7,065 bases of DNA from CAYUMU01 sp964445985 (GCA_964445985.1 CAYUMU010000154.1:1-7065); one strand, 5' to 3'. Positions 1-6,930 are shown, counted from the first letter of the stretch. The notes: a model not told the origin generated them from the sequence alone. Program-made: numbers and translations.

Positions 1-10
1 GGGATAAAGA

Positions 11-56
11 GGGCTAGCGCCCAGGGCTACAACATTTCGCCGCTTCGCGGCTGCCC
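11..56. repeat. Small hairpin cluster, possible dispersed palindromic repeat
   Basis: GGGC-TAGC-GCCC (11-22) and GCCGC-TTC-GCGGC (39-51) are adjacent hairpins, the second enclosed by GGGC (24-27) and GCCC (53-56). The cluster sits about 150 bases beyond the channel stop. Its compact GC-rich palindromes resemble REP-like elements, but only one copy is present in the window. Confidence 0.3.
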
Positions 57-206
57 GTGGAAAGGAAAACGCCGCAATGGCCGGATTTTGGATCGCGTGG
101 AAGTTCCCCTGGAAGTGGGTTGTGGTCTTTGTCGTGGTGGTGGAACTCGCGCGGCGAATCTTAACTCACCACTGTCAGCGGTTTGCCCATGCGAGCCTGG
201 CGCCGC

Positions 207-3200
207 TCAACTCTCGCGGGTCGCCCGCGCTCCTTTCTCTTTGTCGCCGCTGGGAAAGGCAGAGCGAAGCTCCACGGGAATGGCCGCGTCGACACTCCGC
301 AACCGGATGTCGCGCTGCGGGAAGGCAATCTCGATGCCCGCCTTGTTGAACTCGCGATGCACGGCCGAGTTGAGTTCGTGAATCGTGAGGAGGCGCACGT
401 CGAGATCGGGCAGGTAACACCGCACGACAAAATTGAGTCGGGTGTCGCCAAAGTTATCGAAGATCACCTGCGGGGGAGGATCTTTGAGGACTTGCGGCAG
501 CGAGTTGACGATCTTCTTGAGCAGCTCGGTCACCACGTCGGCATCGGCGCCATACGCCACGCCCACGCGGGTTTCCACGCGATTGATCCGGTTGGAGAGG
601 GTCCAGTTGGTGACATTCCCGGTAACGAACTCCTTGTTGGGCACAATGAATTCCTGCCGGTCCCAATTGGTCACCGTGGTGGCGCGGGTGCGGATGCGCG
701 ACACCACGCCGGTCACGCCCTGCACGGTGATAACATCGCCCACCCGCGCGGGGCGTTCGAACAGCACGATCAAACCGGCCACGAAGTTGGCGAAGATTTC
801 CTGCAACCCAAAGCCGAGCCCCACCGTGGCCGCGGCCACCAGCCATTGGTACTTGGCCCATTCAATCCCAATCATATTGAACGCCCAGATCACGCCCACG
901 ATCGTCAGCACGTATCGAAAGATCGTGGTCACCGCAAAGCGGGCTCCCGCATCGAGCGGCAGTCGCTGCAAGATCAACAGTTCCAGCAAGCCGGGAATGT
1001 TCTTCACGGCCAGGAAGGTCATGGAAAAGATCAGCGCCGACAGCACAATGTGGCCCAGCGTGACCGCCACCGACTTTTCGTCTTGGGTGATTCGCCACAA
1101 CTCAATCTTGTTGAGCACGCCCAGGGCCGGCAGCACATCCACCCAAATCAGCCAAATGCCTACCACTCCGATCACAAACAGCAGCACATTGAGCAACTGC
1201 TTGGTCTGTTCGCTGATGGTGGCCAGGTTGGGCCCCACGTCTTCCACCAGGGCCGGCTTGGTCATCGTGGTTTCTTCGAGCGCCGCCGAAGCCGCCGCGG
1301 CCATCGCCGCCCGTCGTTCGCGGGCTTCTTCCATCGCCATCGCCCTGCGATGCAGCAGCAGCCACCGCAAGAGCAGCGACGTCAAAAACAGCAACCCTAG
1401 CAAGAACCACAGCGTTAGCATCAGCCGAACCGAAAGCTGGTAGGCCGTGTAGTAGTAGCCAAAAGCTGGCAGGGCGGCCAACAACAGCAGGCCCGCCACG
1501 CCAGCCACGTACCACACGTAGCGCAAGCGGTAGGTCCAACCTTCGTGTTGGATGGCGGCCAGGTTGCGAAAAATGGGCCCCGAGGGGAGCAACACGCGAT
1601 GCGCGAACCAGGCAATCAAAGCCACCGCCGCAATGAAAGTCAGCCGGGCCATGCTGTTGGAGTAAGCCTCGTTCCCCATCCGACCCACGGTGGCGGCCAC
1701 CAGCAGCAACAGCGGCACGCTCAGCACCAACCACCGCAACTGGCGGCGCAGGTATCGCCGCGTGGAGTCGGGCCAGTCAAAGTGCGCGGCCGCCAAACCT
1801 CCGCGCACGCACACCTGCCGCAAACACTCGGCCGGCAGCAGCAACGCGGCCCCCGAAATGAATCCCCAGCCCAGGGCGTAGGGAAAAATCTCGCCATCGG
1901 TCGCGGCCAGCAATCGCGCGCCCACGAACAACATCAACCCCGGCGCGGGCAAGGCGCCCAGCATGGTTAGCCACAGAGCCCTCCAGGTGGGTGTCATGCG
2001 GCAGCAGGATCGCTTGATGGCCGTTTCGGCGATCAAAGAAATTTCTTTGTGCCACCGCCGCTGACGAACCAGCACCAGCCCCCACACGCCCAGAAACGCC
2101 ACCCACAACAGCGGATACTGCTGGAAGTCCTTCGCAATCGCGGCGACGGCGCTCGACCACAGCGCGGGGCTGAATAATTGCACGGCCACTTCGCCGGTCA
2201 TCCAAACATCGTTCAAGCTGAGCCGCGGCGCACTGCGAATCCAGAGCACATGCTCGTCCACATAGTCGCTATAGGCCGACGACACTTCCATCAATGCCTG
2301 CTCGACCGAATCCAATTCCACTCGCCGTTCAAAATAGGAATTGAGATTGCGGATCAGCGCGTCGAGTTGGTCCTTCTGTTTTTGAAGCACCTCGCGCACC
2401 GCGTGCTCCAGTTCTGCGGCCGAATGTTCCGAATTGGCCAGGTTGATATTCTCCATGGCCCGATCGACCGCCGCTTGCAAGTCGGCCAATTCCAACCGCG
2501 CGTCGTCCAGGTCCATCAACTCCAGACGCAGTGCCTGGTCTTCCTCCTGGCGTTCGTCAATCCGTCGTTCCAACTGGCCTACATTGGGGAGCGAAGATCG
2601 CTGCTTGCGCAACATCAGCCCGATGGCGTCGGTTAACCCCACCCGTTCGACCTTCTCCTCCGTGCGTTGCACTTCGGAGCGGAGGTCGCGCAGCCGCTCT
2701 TCGGCCGATGTGAGCTCGCGAGTGACATCCTCAATCCGACTGGGCAACATCGCGTTGCGCTCGGCATACGCCTGATTGCGCGTCGCCAAGGTCTGCAACT
2801 CGGGCATCGCTCGAGCAGCGTCCATCCGTGCCTGACGGGCATTGTTTTTCGCCTCTTGCTGCCGCTGTTGCTCAAGCTGGCGTTCCACCGCCGCCACGGC
2901 TTCTTCGGCCCGAGCCGCGTCGCGGGCCGCCAAATCGCGCAACGTGGGAAGCAAATCGGCGGTGGCCGCATACGCCGCCTGCTCGGACTGCAACGTGGCC
3001 AAACGCTGCGCAAGGAACTGCCGCTCCGCCTGAAACCGCGCCCGCCGAGCCGCGGTAACCGGGGCCGCTTCTTCCGCCGGAGCCGGCGCCGCCAACTGCG
3101 CTTCCACGCCAGCCAGCAACTCCTTGGCTTGTTGCAACTCTTCTGGTATTTCGGTTCGCCGCTTCTGCCGCCGGCTGGGTTCGCCGTCCAGCCGCTTGAC

Positions 3201-3704
3201 CTCGGCCCGGGCGGCGTCGCGCGCCGCCATTCTTTCGGGCAGCAACTGCCGGAGGTCGGAAAGGGAGGCATTCGCCGGCAGGGGTTCCGGGGCAGCGGGC
3301 GGCGCCTCGCTGCGGGCTTTGGCCGCCGCCAACTCGGCCGAGGCGTTGCGCGCCGACTTTTCGAACTCGGCCCCCTCCGCCAGACTCTTGTTTTCGCGTT
3401 CCAGGTACTGGATCGATTCGTCGTACAGGCCGCGAATCTTGGTGAGTGCCTCTTCGCCCAGGTCCTTTTGTTCGTCCAACGCCTTGAGCCGCGTTTGCAC
3501 GGCAGGCAAGGTCAAACGTTTGGGAGCCTCCAAACTGGGGCCGCCTGAATTGGGCGCCTGAGCCAACGCCGGCGGCGCCCCAGGGCAGAAGGCGAGCAAT
3601 AGAACCACGGCCGCCCACATGGCCGCGACTCGCCCATTGCGAACGTGCCCCGTTCCCCGGTGGTCTTCGTTCTTGCCCGCTGTTGAAACCTGTTGCATCG
3701 CCAC
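207..3704 (-). CDS. MscK/MscM-type large mechanosensitive ion channel
   Basis: Predicted 1165-residue inner-membrane channel that opens under membrane tension and releases solutes during hypo-osmotic shock. Residues 1-48 look like a signal peptide: an Arg-containing n-region, a hydrophobic core near 29-40, and cleavage after A-L-A. Residues 50-500 are Ala/Glu/Arg/Gln-rich and helical, probably coiled coil, like the periplasmic MscS-porin region of MscK. About eleven membrane segments lie near 530-547, 575-599, 606-624, 657-673, 688-706, 729-751, 759-785, 838-860, 881-901, 922-947 and 952-975. The pore helix reads VGLGFGLQEIFANFVAGL (961-978), followed by LFERPARVGD (981-990) and the MscS beta and alpha/beta domains to about 1135. 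The channel part closely resembles E. coli MscK/MscM as I remember them, and the length is slightly above their roughly 1100 residues. The GTG start at 3704 is chosen because AGGAGG lies 10 bases upstream; ATG at 3698 is the alternative. An in-frame upstream ATG at 3788 would give an implausibly long leader. Family is very sure; MscK versus MscM subtype is not resolvable. Confidence 0.95.
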   Translation of the reverse strand: MAMQQVSTAGKNEDHRGTGHVRNGRVAAMWAAVVLLLAFCPGAPPALAQAPNSGGPSLEAPKRLTLPAVQTRLKALDEQKDLGEEALTKIRGLYDESIQYLERENKSLAEGAEFEKSARNASAELAAAKARSEAPPAAPEPLPANASLSDLRQLLPERMAARDAARAEVKRLDGEPSRRQKRRTEIPEELQQAKELLAGVEAQLAAPAPAEEAAPVTAARRARFQAERQFLAQRLATLQSEQAAYAATADLLPTLRDLAARDAARAEEAVAAVERQLEQQRQQEAKNNARQARMDAARAMPELQTLATRNQAYAERNAMLPSRIEDVTRELTSAEERLRDLRSEVQRTEEKVERVGLTDAIGLMLRKQRSSLPNVGQLERRIDERQEEDQALRLELMDLDDARLELADLQAAVDRAMENINLANSEHSAAELEHAVREVLQKQKDQLDALIRNLNSYFERRVELDSVEQALMEVSSAYSDYVDEHVLWIRSAPRLSLNDVWMTGEVAVQLFSPALWSSAVAAIAKDFQQYPLLWVAFLGVWGLVLVRQRRWHKEISLIAETAIKRSCCRMTPTWRALWLTMLGALPAPGLMLFVGARLLAATDGEIFPYALGWGFISGAALLLPAECLRQVCVRGGLAAAHFDWPDSTRRYLRRQLRWLVLSVPLLLLVAATVGRMGNEAYSNSMARLTFIAAVALIAWFAHRVLLPSGPIFRNLAAIQHEGWTYRLRYVWYVAGVAGLLLLAALPAFGYYYTAYQLSVRLMLTLWFLLGLLFLTSLLLRWLLLHRRAMAMEEARERRAAMAAAASAALEETTMTKPALVEDVGPNLATISEQTKQLLNVLLFVIGVVGIWLIWVDVLPALGVLNKIELWRITQDEKSVAVTLGHIVLSALIFSMTFLAVKNIPGLLELLILQRLPLDAGARFAVTTIFRYVLTIVGVIWAFNMIGIEWAKYQWLVAAATVGLGFGLQEIFANFVAGLIVLFERPARVGDVITVQGVTGVVSRIRTRATTVTNWDRQEFIVPNKEFVTGNVTNWTLSNRINRVETRVGVAYGADADVVTELLKKIVNSLPQVLKDPPPQVIFDNFGDTRLNFVVRCYLPDLDVRLLTIHELNSAVHREFNKAGIEIAFPQRDIRLRSVDAAIPVELRSAFPSGDKEKGARATRES

Positions 3705-3714
3705 GGTGCCTGAT

Positions 3715-3720
3715 CCTCCT
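3715..3720 (-). promoter_or_regulatory. Ribosome-binding site of the channel gene
   Basis: On the minus strand this reads AGGAGG, a full Shine-Dalgarno match. It is 10 bases from the GTG at 3704 and 16 bases from the ATG at 3698, so spacing favours the GTG start by two codons. Confidence 0.65.
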
Positions 3721-3789
3721 GGTGCGCGAGTGGCGGCCCAAAGCCCCCAGGCATTCCGTGACCGGGGACCCTCACTACCATATCGCATA

Positions 3790-3795
3790 CCTCCT
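3790..3795 (-). promoter_or_regulatory. Second AGGAGG site upstream of the channel gene
   Basis: The minus strand reads AGGAGG, then 8 bases, then ATG at 3781. This is ideal spacing, but that ATG opens an 89-codon frame running to 3512, out of frame with the channel and overlapping its start. The in-frame ATG at 3788 is only one base from the site, too close to use. The site could drive a leader peptide coupled to channel translation, or could be chance. Little in the peptide looks like a real protein. Confidence 0.3.
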
Positions 3796-3824
3796 ACCAC
3801 GAAAATATCGAGAATTCCTGCCGC

Positions 3825-3854
3825 CAGCGGGGAATGGCGGCGCCGGCCCCGCTG
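3825..3854. repeat. 8-bp perfect inverted repeat in the intergenic region
   Basis: CAGCGGGG at 3825-3832 is the exact reverse complement of CCCCGCTG at 3847-3854, with a 14-base GC-rich spacer that can itself pair weakly. In RNA from the minus strand this would form a hairpin about 120 bases ahead of the channel start. In DNA it could be an operator-like dyad. There is no T-tract, so it is not a typical intrinsic terminator. In such GC-rich sequence a chance origin remains possible. Confidence 0.45.
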
Positions 3855-3899
3855 CCCTGCCATCCGATCTTCCAAGCCCGTCGATTCGCGGCCGCGCGC

Positions 3900-3928
3900 T
3901 TGAATTCCCAGCGGGCGAAGGTGATAAT
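3900..3928 (+). promoter_or_regulatory. Sigma70-like promoter for the zinc-ribbon/toroid gene
   Basis: TTGAAT at 3900-3905 (four of six matches to TTGACA) and GATAAT at 3923-3928 (five of six to TATAAT) are separated by exactly 17 bases. Transcription would start near 3935, giving a leader of about 137 bases before the ATG at 4072. AT-rich matches of this quality are rare in this GC-rich context and the orientation fits the gene. Planctomycete promoters are poorly characterised, so usage is inferred. Confidence 0.55.
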
Positions 3929-4020
3929 CAACCACGGCCGGGTTCTCCGGCAGTTGTGGCGTTCTGGCCAGGGCTTTGCGTGCTGGGGCTGTATTCGCGA
4001 TTTTTGACTCGGCGGAATCC

Positions 4021-4047
4021 TCCCAGGCAGATTTCCCTAGGCAGATT
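4021..4047 (+). repeat. Imperfect tandem direct repeat in the leader
   Basis: TCCC-AGGCAGATT (4021-4033) is followed at once by TCCCT-AGGCAGATT (4034-4047), two copies differing by one inserted T. It lies 25 bases before the ATG and just upstream of the ribosome-binding region. It could be a pair of protein-binding half-sites or a local duplication. Confidence 0.4.
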
Positions 4048-4058
4048 CTCCATCGGCA

Positions 4059-4065
4059 AAGGCGG
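4059..4065 (+). promoter_or_regulatory. Ribosome-binding site deciding the start at 4072
   Basis: AAGGCGG, one mismatch from AAGGAGG, ends 6 bases before the ATG at 4072. It supports that ATG over the upstream in-frame TTG at 3976, which would add 32 residues with no family-like character ahead of the zinc ribbon. Confidence 0.55.
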
Positions 4066-4071
4066 TTGGCA

Positions 4072-6750
4072 ATGGCCATTTCGGTTGTATGCGCGTGCGG
4101 TAAGGTTTTGCAAGTTAAGGACGACATGGCCGGACGCCGCGGCAAGTGCCCCGCCTGCGGTCAGGTGGTGGAGATCGGTCAGGCGGACGGAACCGCGAGC
4201 GACGCTTCCCCGGCTGGGGGCGACGACCCGTTTGGCCTGGGTTCCCCCGCGGGCTCAACGCCGGGCGGCGCGTTTGGCGGCGCGGGTTTCGGATCGGCCT
4301 TTGGCGGGCCTGCCGCCACGGGCGGCGCATTCGGCGGATCGGCCTTCGGGGGCGCGCCCCTGGGTGGGCCTCAACTGGCGGGTCGGCCGCCGGCGGGGGG
4401 CCAGGCATCTTCGCCCGAAAAGCCATTCTTTCTGCGGCTGCACGTGCTGGCGATTGGTCTGTGCGTGATCGTGCTGTTGGTGGTGGCCAGCTTGTTTCTC
4501 TTCTTCCGCGAAGATCCGCCGGCCGTGGCCACGCCTTCGGCGCCCGTGGCTCCCGCGGCCCCCGAAAAGCCGGCGGTCGTTGTTCCGCCCTTCCGCATTG
4601 TGCGGGCAGACCTGAACGAACTCGAACCGGGTCGCACCGCGATCGCCGTGGTGGAGATCGATCGGGGTGAAATCACTCAGTCGGGCGAAACGACAGACCC
4701 CAGCGAGTCCCCCGAAGCTAGCGAAACCGCTGTGCCCAGTGGAACGAACGAGCCTTCCGTACCGGGCGAGACGATTCATGTTTTTGTGGAGGATCTGCCT
4801 GGCAAGGTCACGGTGACGCCTGTCGACCTGCCGGCGGGAAAGAAGTCGGTGGAGTTGGTGTTTACTGCTGCCGCCGACGCCGCCGAGGGCCAGTTTACGG
4901 TGAAGGTGGTGGCCCGATTGGGCGAGCAACCGGTGACGCAAAGCGTGCCACTGACCATCCGCAAAGTGCCGCCGCCCAGTGTGTTGCCGCTGGCTTTGGT
5001 TTCGCTTCCGCCGGGCGATCGCGCCGTGGCCGACGTGGTGCTTGAGCGCAACGGACACGAGGGGCCAATCCAAGTTCAAGTAACGGGTCTGCCAGCCAAG
5101 ATTACCGCCACGCCGCTCACCATTGCCGCCGATCAGAACGCCGGCAAGCTGGAGTTGTTGGCCGCGGCCGACGCCGTCGAAGGCAAGGCCACGGCCAAGC
5201 TGGTGGCGACGGTTGCCGACCGCACGGGCGAAACATCGCTGCAACTCAGCATCGAAAAATACCCCTTCCGCATTCTTCCCCTGGCCAGCCCCGTGGTATG
5301 GACCGACGGCAAACAGACCGCCAGCGTGGAAGTCAAAGTGCAGCGTCGCAGTCATCAAGGCCCCATTGAAGTGCAGGTGGCGGGCCTGCCCGCGTTGGTA
5401 ACCGCCGCGCCGCTGACCATCCCTGCCGGGCAAACCACGGGCACCCTGGTGCTGACCACGGCGGACGATGCCGTGGATCGGGTGCGTTCGGCCAAACTGG
5501 TCACGCCTACCGATCCGACCGCTCCGCCGCAAGCGCTGATTGTGCGCGTGAAGCAGGGGGCCGGGTCGTTGCTGCCCGAGGTGAATATTCGCCCGGAGCT
5601 GGCCAGCTTGCTGAAGCGAGGTTCGTTCGGCGGCCGGCTCACCTCGGAAAGCAAACAGGCCCTGATGGAGATTTACGGCGGCACGCCGGAGTCGGAGGCG
5701 GCCGTGCTGGCAGGGCTGCGCTGGCTCGCCGCTCATCAGGCCGAAGATGGGCATTGGTCGATGGAAGCCTACAAAGGGGAGTCGGATTGCGATTGCAAGA
5801 TTGAAGCCGAGGCCGAAGTGCCTACCAACAATACGGCGGCCACCGCGTTTGGCCTGCTCCCCTTCCTCGGCGCCGGCATTACACCCCAGCGCGCGCCCGA
5901 CAAGCCGGAAGAGCTGGCCACGTTCAAAGAGACCGTGCGCAAAGGCTTGCATTACCTGGTCGCCAACCAGAAGACCACCAATACCTACACCAACGGCGAC
6001 CTGGGGGGCGGCATGTACGCCCACGCCTTGGGAACGATCGCGTTGTGCGAAGCCTACGGCCTTACCAAGCACGACCACCTGAAGGTTCCGGCTCAGAAAG
6101 CGGTGCGGTACCTGATGCAAGCCCAGCATGTGCAAACGGGCGGGTGGGGGTATGGGCCGCGGCGCGAGGGGGATACCTCGGTGCTGGGCTGGGTGTTTCT
6201 GGCCATTCGCTCTGGCCAGCTGGCTGGCATCCCCTTCGAGCAAGCGGTGCTCGATCGGGCCGGTCGGTTTCTGAATTCCACCGCGGCGGGGCCCGAGCCG
6301 CATTTGCTGTCGCGATATGCCTACAAGCCCGAGGGCAAGGGAACCCTGGCCCTGACGGCCGCCGGGCTGCTCAGCCGGCAATACCTGGGCTGGCAGCACA
6401 CGCGTGCCGAGCTGGCCGAAGGCTGCAATTACCTGATGACCAGCCTCCCGCCGGAAAGCGGCGCCGCCCTGGGCCCCAGCTATTATTACTACTACGCCAC
6501 GCAAGTGCTGCACCATATGGAAGGCAAGAACTGGGACCTGTGGAACCACCGCATCCGCGAGCACCTGATCAAGCAGCAAGAACAGTCAGGGCACAAAGCC
6601 GGCAGTTGGAGCCCTCAAGGGTGCGACTACGGCCCCCGCGGCGGCCGCCTGTACGCGACGAGCATGTCATTGCTGACACTGCAGGTGTATTACCGGCACT
6701 TGCCGCTATACCGGAAGATTGAGTTTCCGACGGAGACGGCGGCGAAGTAG
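4072..6750 (+). CDS. Membrane-anchored zinc-ribbon, Ig-repeat, prenyltransferase/squalene-oxidase-repeat protein
   Basis: 892 residues, function unknown. Residues 7-29 form a zinc ribbon (C7-x-C9, then C26-P-A-C29) of the kind common at planctomycete N-termini. Residues 41-115 are Gly/Pro/Ala-rich with six FG dipeptides, including four AFGG units. A single membrane helix spans about 121-145, flanked by Lys/Arg on the N-side, predicting a cytoplasmic zinc ribbon and an extracytoplasmic C-terminus. Three Ig-like (NEW3-like) repeats follow at about 173-296, 304-395 and 399-494, sharing the pattern GPIxVQVxGLP...TPLTI. Residues 540-880 are a helical repeat domain of the prenyltransferase/squalene-oxidase type, with DGHWS (559-563), GGWGYGP (690-696) and GSWSPQG (844-850), and an end containing YYRHLPLY. 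No D-x-D-D cyclase motif is visible, so cyclase chemistry is unlikely; a binding or scaffold role is as plausible. Oddities are a YYYYY run (804-808), a DCDC motif (572-575) and an acidic insert in the first Ig repeat. It is divergent to the channel gene. Start chosen from the zinc ribbon and AAGGCGG site. Confidence 0.92.
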   Translation: MAISVVCACGKVLQVKDDMAGRRGKCPACGQVVEIGQADGTASDASPAGGDDPFGLGSPAGSTPGGAFGGAGFGSAFGGPAATGGAFGGSAFGGAPLGGPQLAGRPPAGGQASSPEKPFFLRLHVLAIGLCVIVLLVVASLFLFFREDPPAVATPSAPVAPAAPEKPAVVVPPFRIVRADLNELEPGRTAIAVVEIDRGEITQSGETTDPSESPEASETAVPSGTNEPSVPGETIHVFVEDLPGKVTVTPVDLPAGKKSVELVFTAAADAAEGQFTVKVVARLGEQPVTQSVPLTIRKVPPPSVLPLALVSLPPGDRAVADVVLERNGHEGPIQVQVTGLPAKITATPLTIAADQNAGKLELLAAADAVEGKATAKLVATVADRTGETSLQLSIEKYPFRILPLASPVVWTDGKQTASVEVKVQRRSHQGPIEVQVAGLPALVTAAPLTIPAGQTTGTLVLTTADDAVDRVRSAKLVTPTDPTAPPQALIVRVKQGAGSLLPEVNIRPELASLLKRGSFGGRLTSESKQALMEIYGGTPESEAAVLAGLRWLAAHQAEDGHWSMEAYKGESDCDCKIEAEAEVPTNNTAATAFGLLPFLGAGITPQRAPDKPEELATFKETVRKGLHYLVANQKTTNTYTNGDLGGGMYAHALGTIALCEAYGLTKHDHLKVPAQKAVRYLMQAQHVQTGGWGYGPRREGDTSVLGWVFLAIRSGQLAGIPFEQAVLDRAGRFLNSTAAGPEPHLLSRYAYKPEGKGTLALTAAGLLSRQYLGWQHTRAELAEGCNYLMTSLPPESGAALGPSYYYYYATQVLHHMEGKNWDLWNHRIREHLIKQQEQSGHKAGSWSPQGCDYGPRGGRLYATSMSLLTLQVYYRHLPLYRKIEFPTETAAK
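4264..4368 (+). repeat. FG/AFGG-repeat coding segment
   Basis: Codes residues 65-99 of the membrane protein, with AFGG at 67-70, 76-79, 86-89 and 91-94. An 11-base word, GGATCGGCCTT, recurs in the same frame at 4291 and 4336, 45 bases apart, suggesting that residues 65-79 and 80-94 arose partly by a 15-codon duplication. The product is expected to be a disordered cytoplasmic linker between the zinc ribbon and the membrane helix. Confidence 0.6.
4588..5553 (+). repeat. Three tandem Ig-like repeats within the membrane protein
   Basis: Residues 173-296, 304-395 and 399-494 align by eye: HVFVEDLPGKVTVTP, IQVQVTGLPAKITATP and IEVQVAGLPALVTAAP, each followed by a hydrophobic strand, an AADA/ADDA turn and a final strand. 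The pattern resembles beta-sandwich repeats frequent in planctomycete extracytoplasmic proteins. They probably act as a spacer or binding stalk between the membrane and the C-terminal helical domain. The first copy is longer because of an insert at about 4682-4774. Confidence 0.7.
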
Positions 6751-6761
6751 GGGACGGTGAG

Positions 6762-6796
6762 GGAGTGGGGAATTCGGAGTGTGGAGTTCGGAGTTG
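6762..6796 (+). repeat. Heptanucleotide tandem repeat, five units
   Basis: Five contiguous 7-base units read GGAGTGG, GGAATTC, GGAGTGT, GGAGTTC and GGAGTTG, consensus GGAGTTC. The array begins 12 bases after the stop codon of the membrane protein. It resembles the short tandemly repeated heptamers known from intergenic regions of some bacteria such as cyanobacteria. I believe similar arrays occur in planctomycetes, but that is from memory. Confidence 0.65.
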
Positions 6797-6930
6797 AAGA
6801 GGGCGGATCGGGTGGTTGAGGGCGGGGGTGGCCTGATAAAAAACGTCCTCGTTTGCAGCGGGTTGAAGAATTTGAACCTCGCGGAAATGATTGCGCGTTG
6901 ATCGTCACTTGCGCTCAACCCTACCCGGAA

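Larger units (their letters stand above)
3705..4071. other. Divergent intergenic region, 367 bp
   Basis: This stretch separates the two divergent start codons and must contain the control signals for both genes. It holds a sigma70-like promoter facing the plus-strand gene, an 8-bp inverted repeat, an imperfect direct repeat close to the plus-strand start, and two AGGAGG sites facing the channel gene. I could not find a convincing -35/-10 pair for the channel gene on the minus strand. No RNA gene or riboswitch class was recognised. Confidence 0.8.

Noticed and set aside
183..1400. 405-codon plus-strand open frame antisense to the channel gene
   Set aside because: His/Gly/Gln/Arg-rich composition typical of the complement of a GC-rich coding frame; the opposite strand encodes a clearly conserved MscS pore. 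No family resemblance.
3976..4071. TTG start giving a 924-residue version of the membrane protein
   Set aside because: The extra 32 residues have no family character, while ATG at 4072 has AAGGCGG at proper spacing and puts the zinc ribbon at the N-terminus as usual.
3705..4145. Upstream extension of the channel gene to a start near 4145
   Set aside because: The extension would overlap the start of the divergent gene and place over 170 residues ahead of a signal peptide. The GTG at 3704 has its own AGGAGG.
4255..6579. 774-codon minus-strand open frame antisense to the membrane protein gene
   Set aside because: Long antisense frames arise from high third-position GC; the plus strand carries zinc ribbon, Ig repeats and toroid motifs, while this frame shows only Arg/His/Gln-rich sequence.
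5689..6711. Active squalene-hopene or terpene cyclase
   Set aside because: The fold-type repeats are present but no D-x-D-D catalytic motif is visible, and the Trp/Gly motifs are sparse compared with true QW repeats.
6841..6854. AAACG-TCCT-CGTTT hairpin as an intrinsic terminator
   Set aside because: Only a five-pair AT-rich stem, with no GC-rich core and no long T-run after it.
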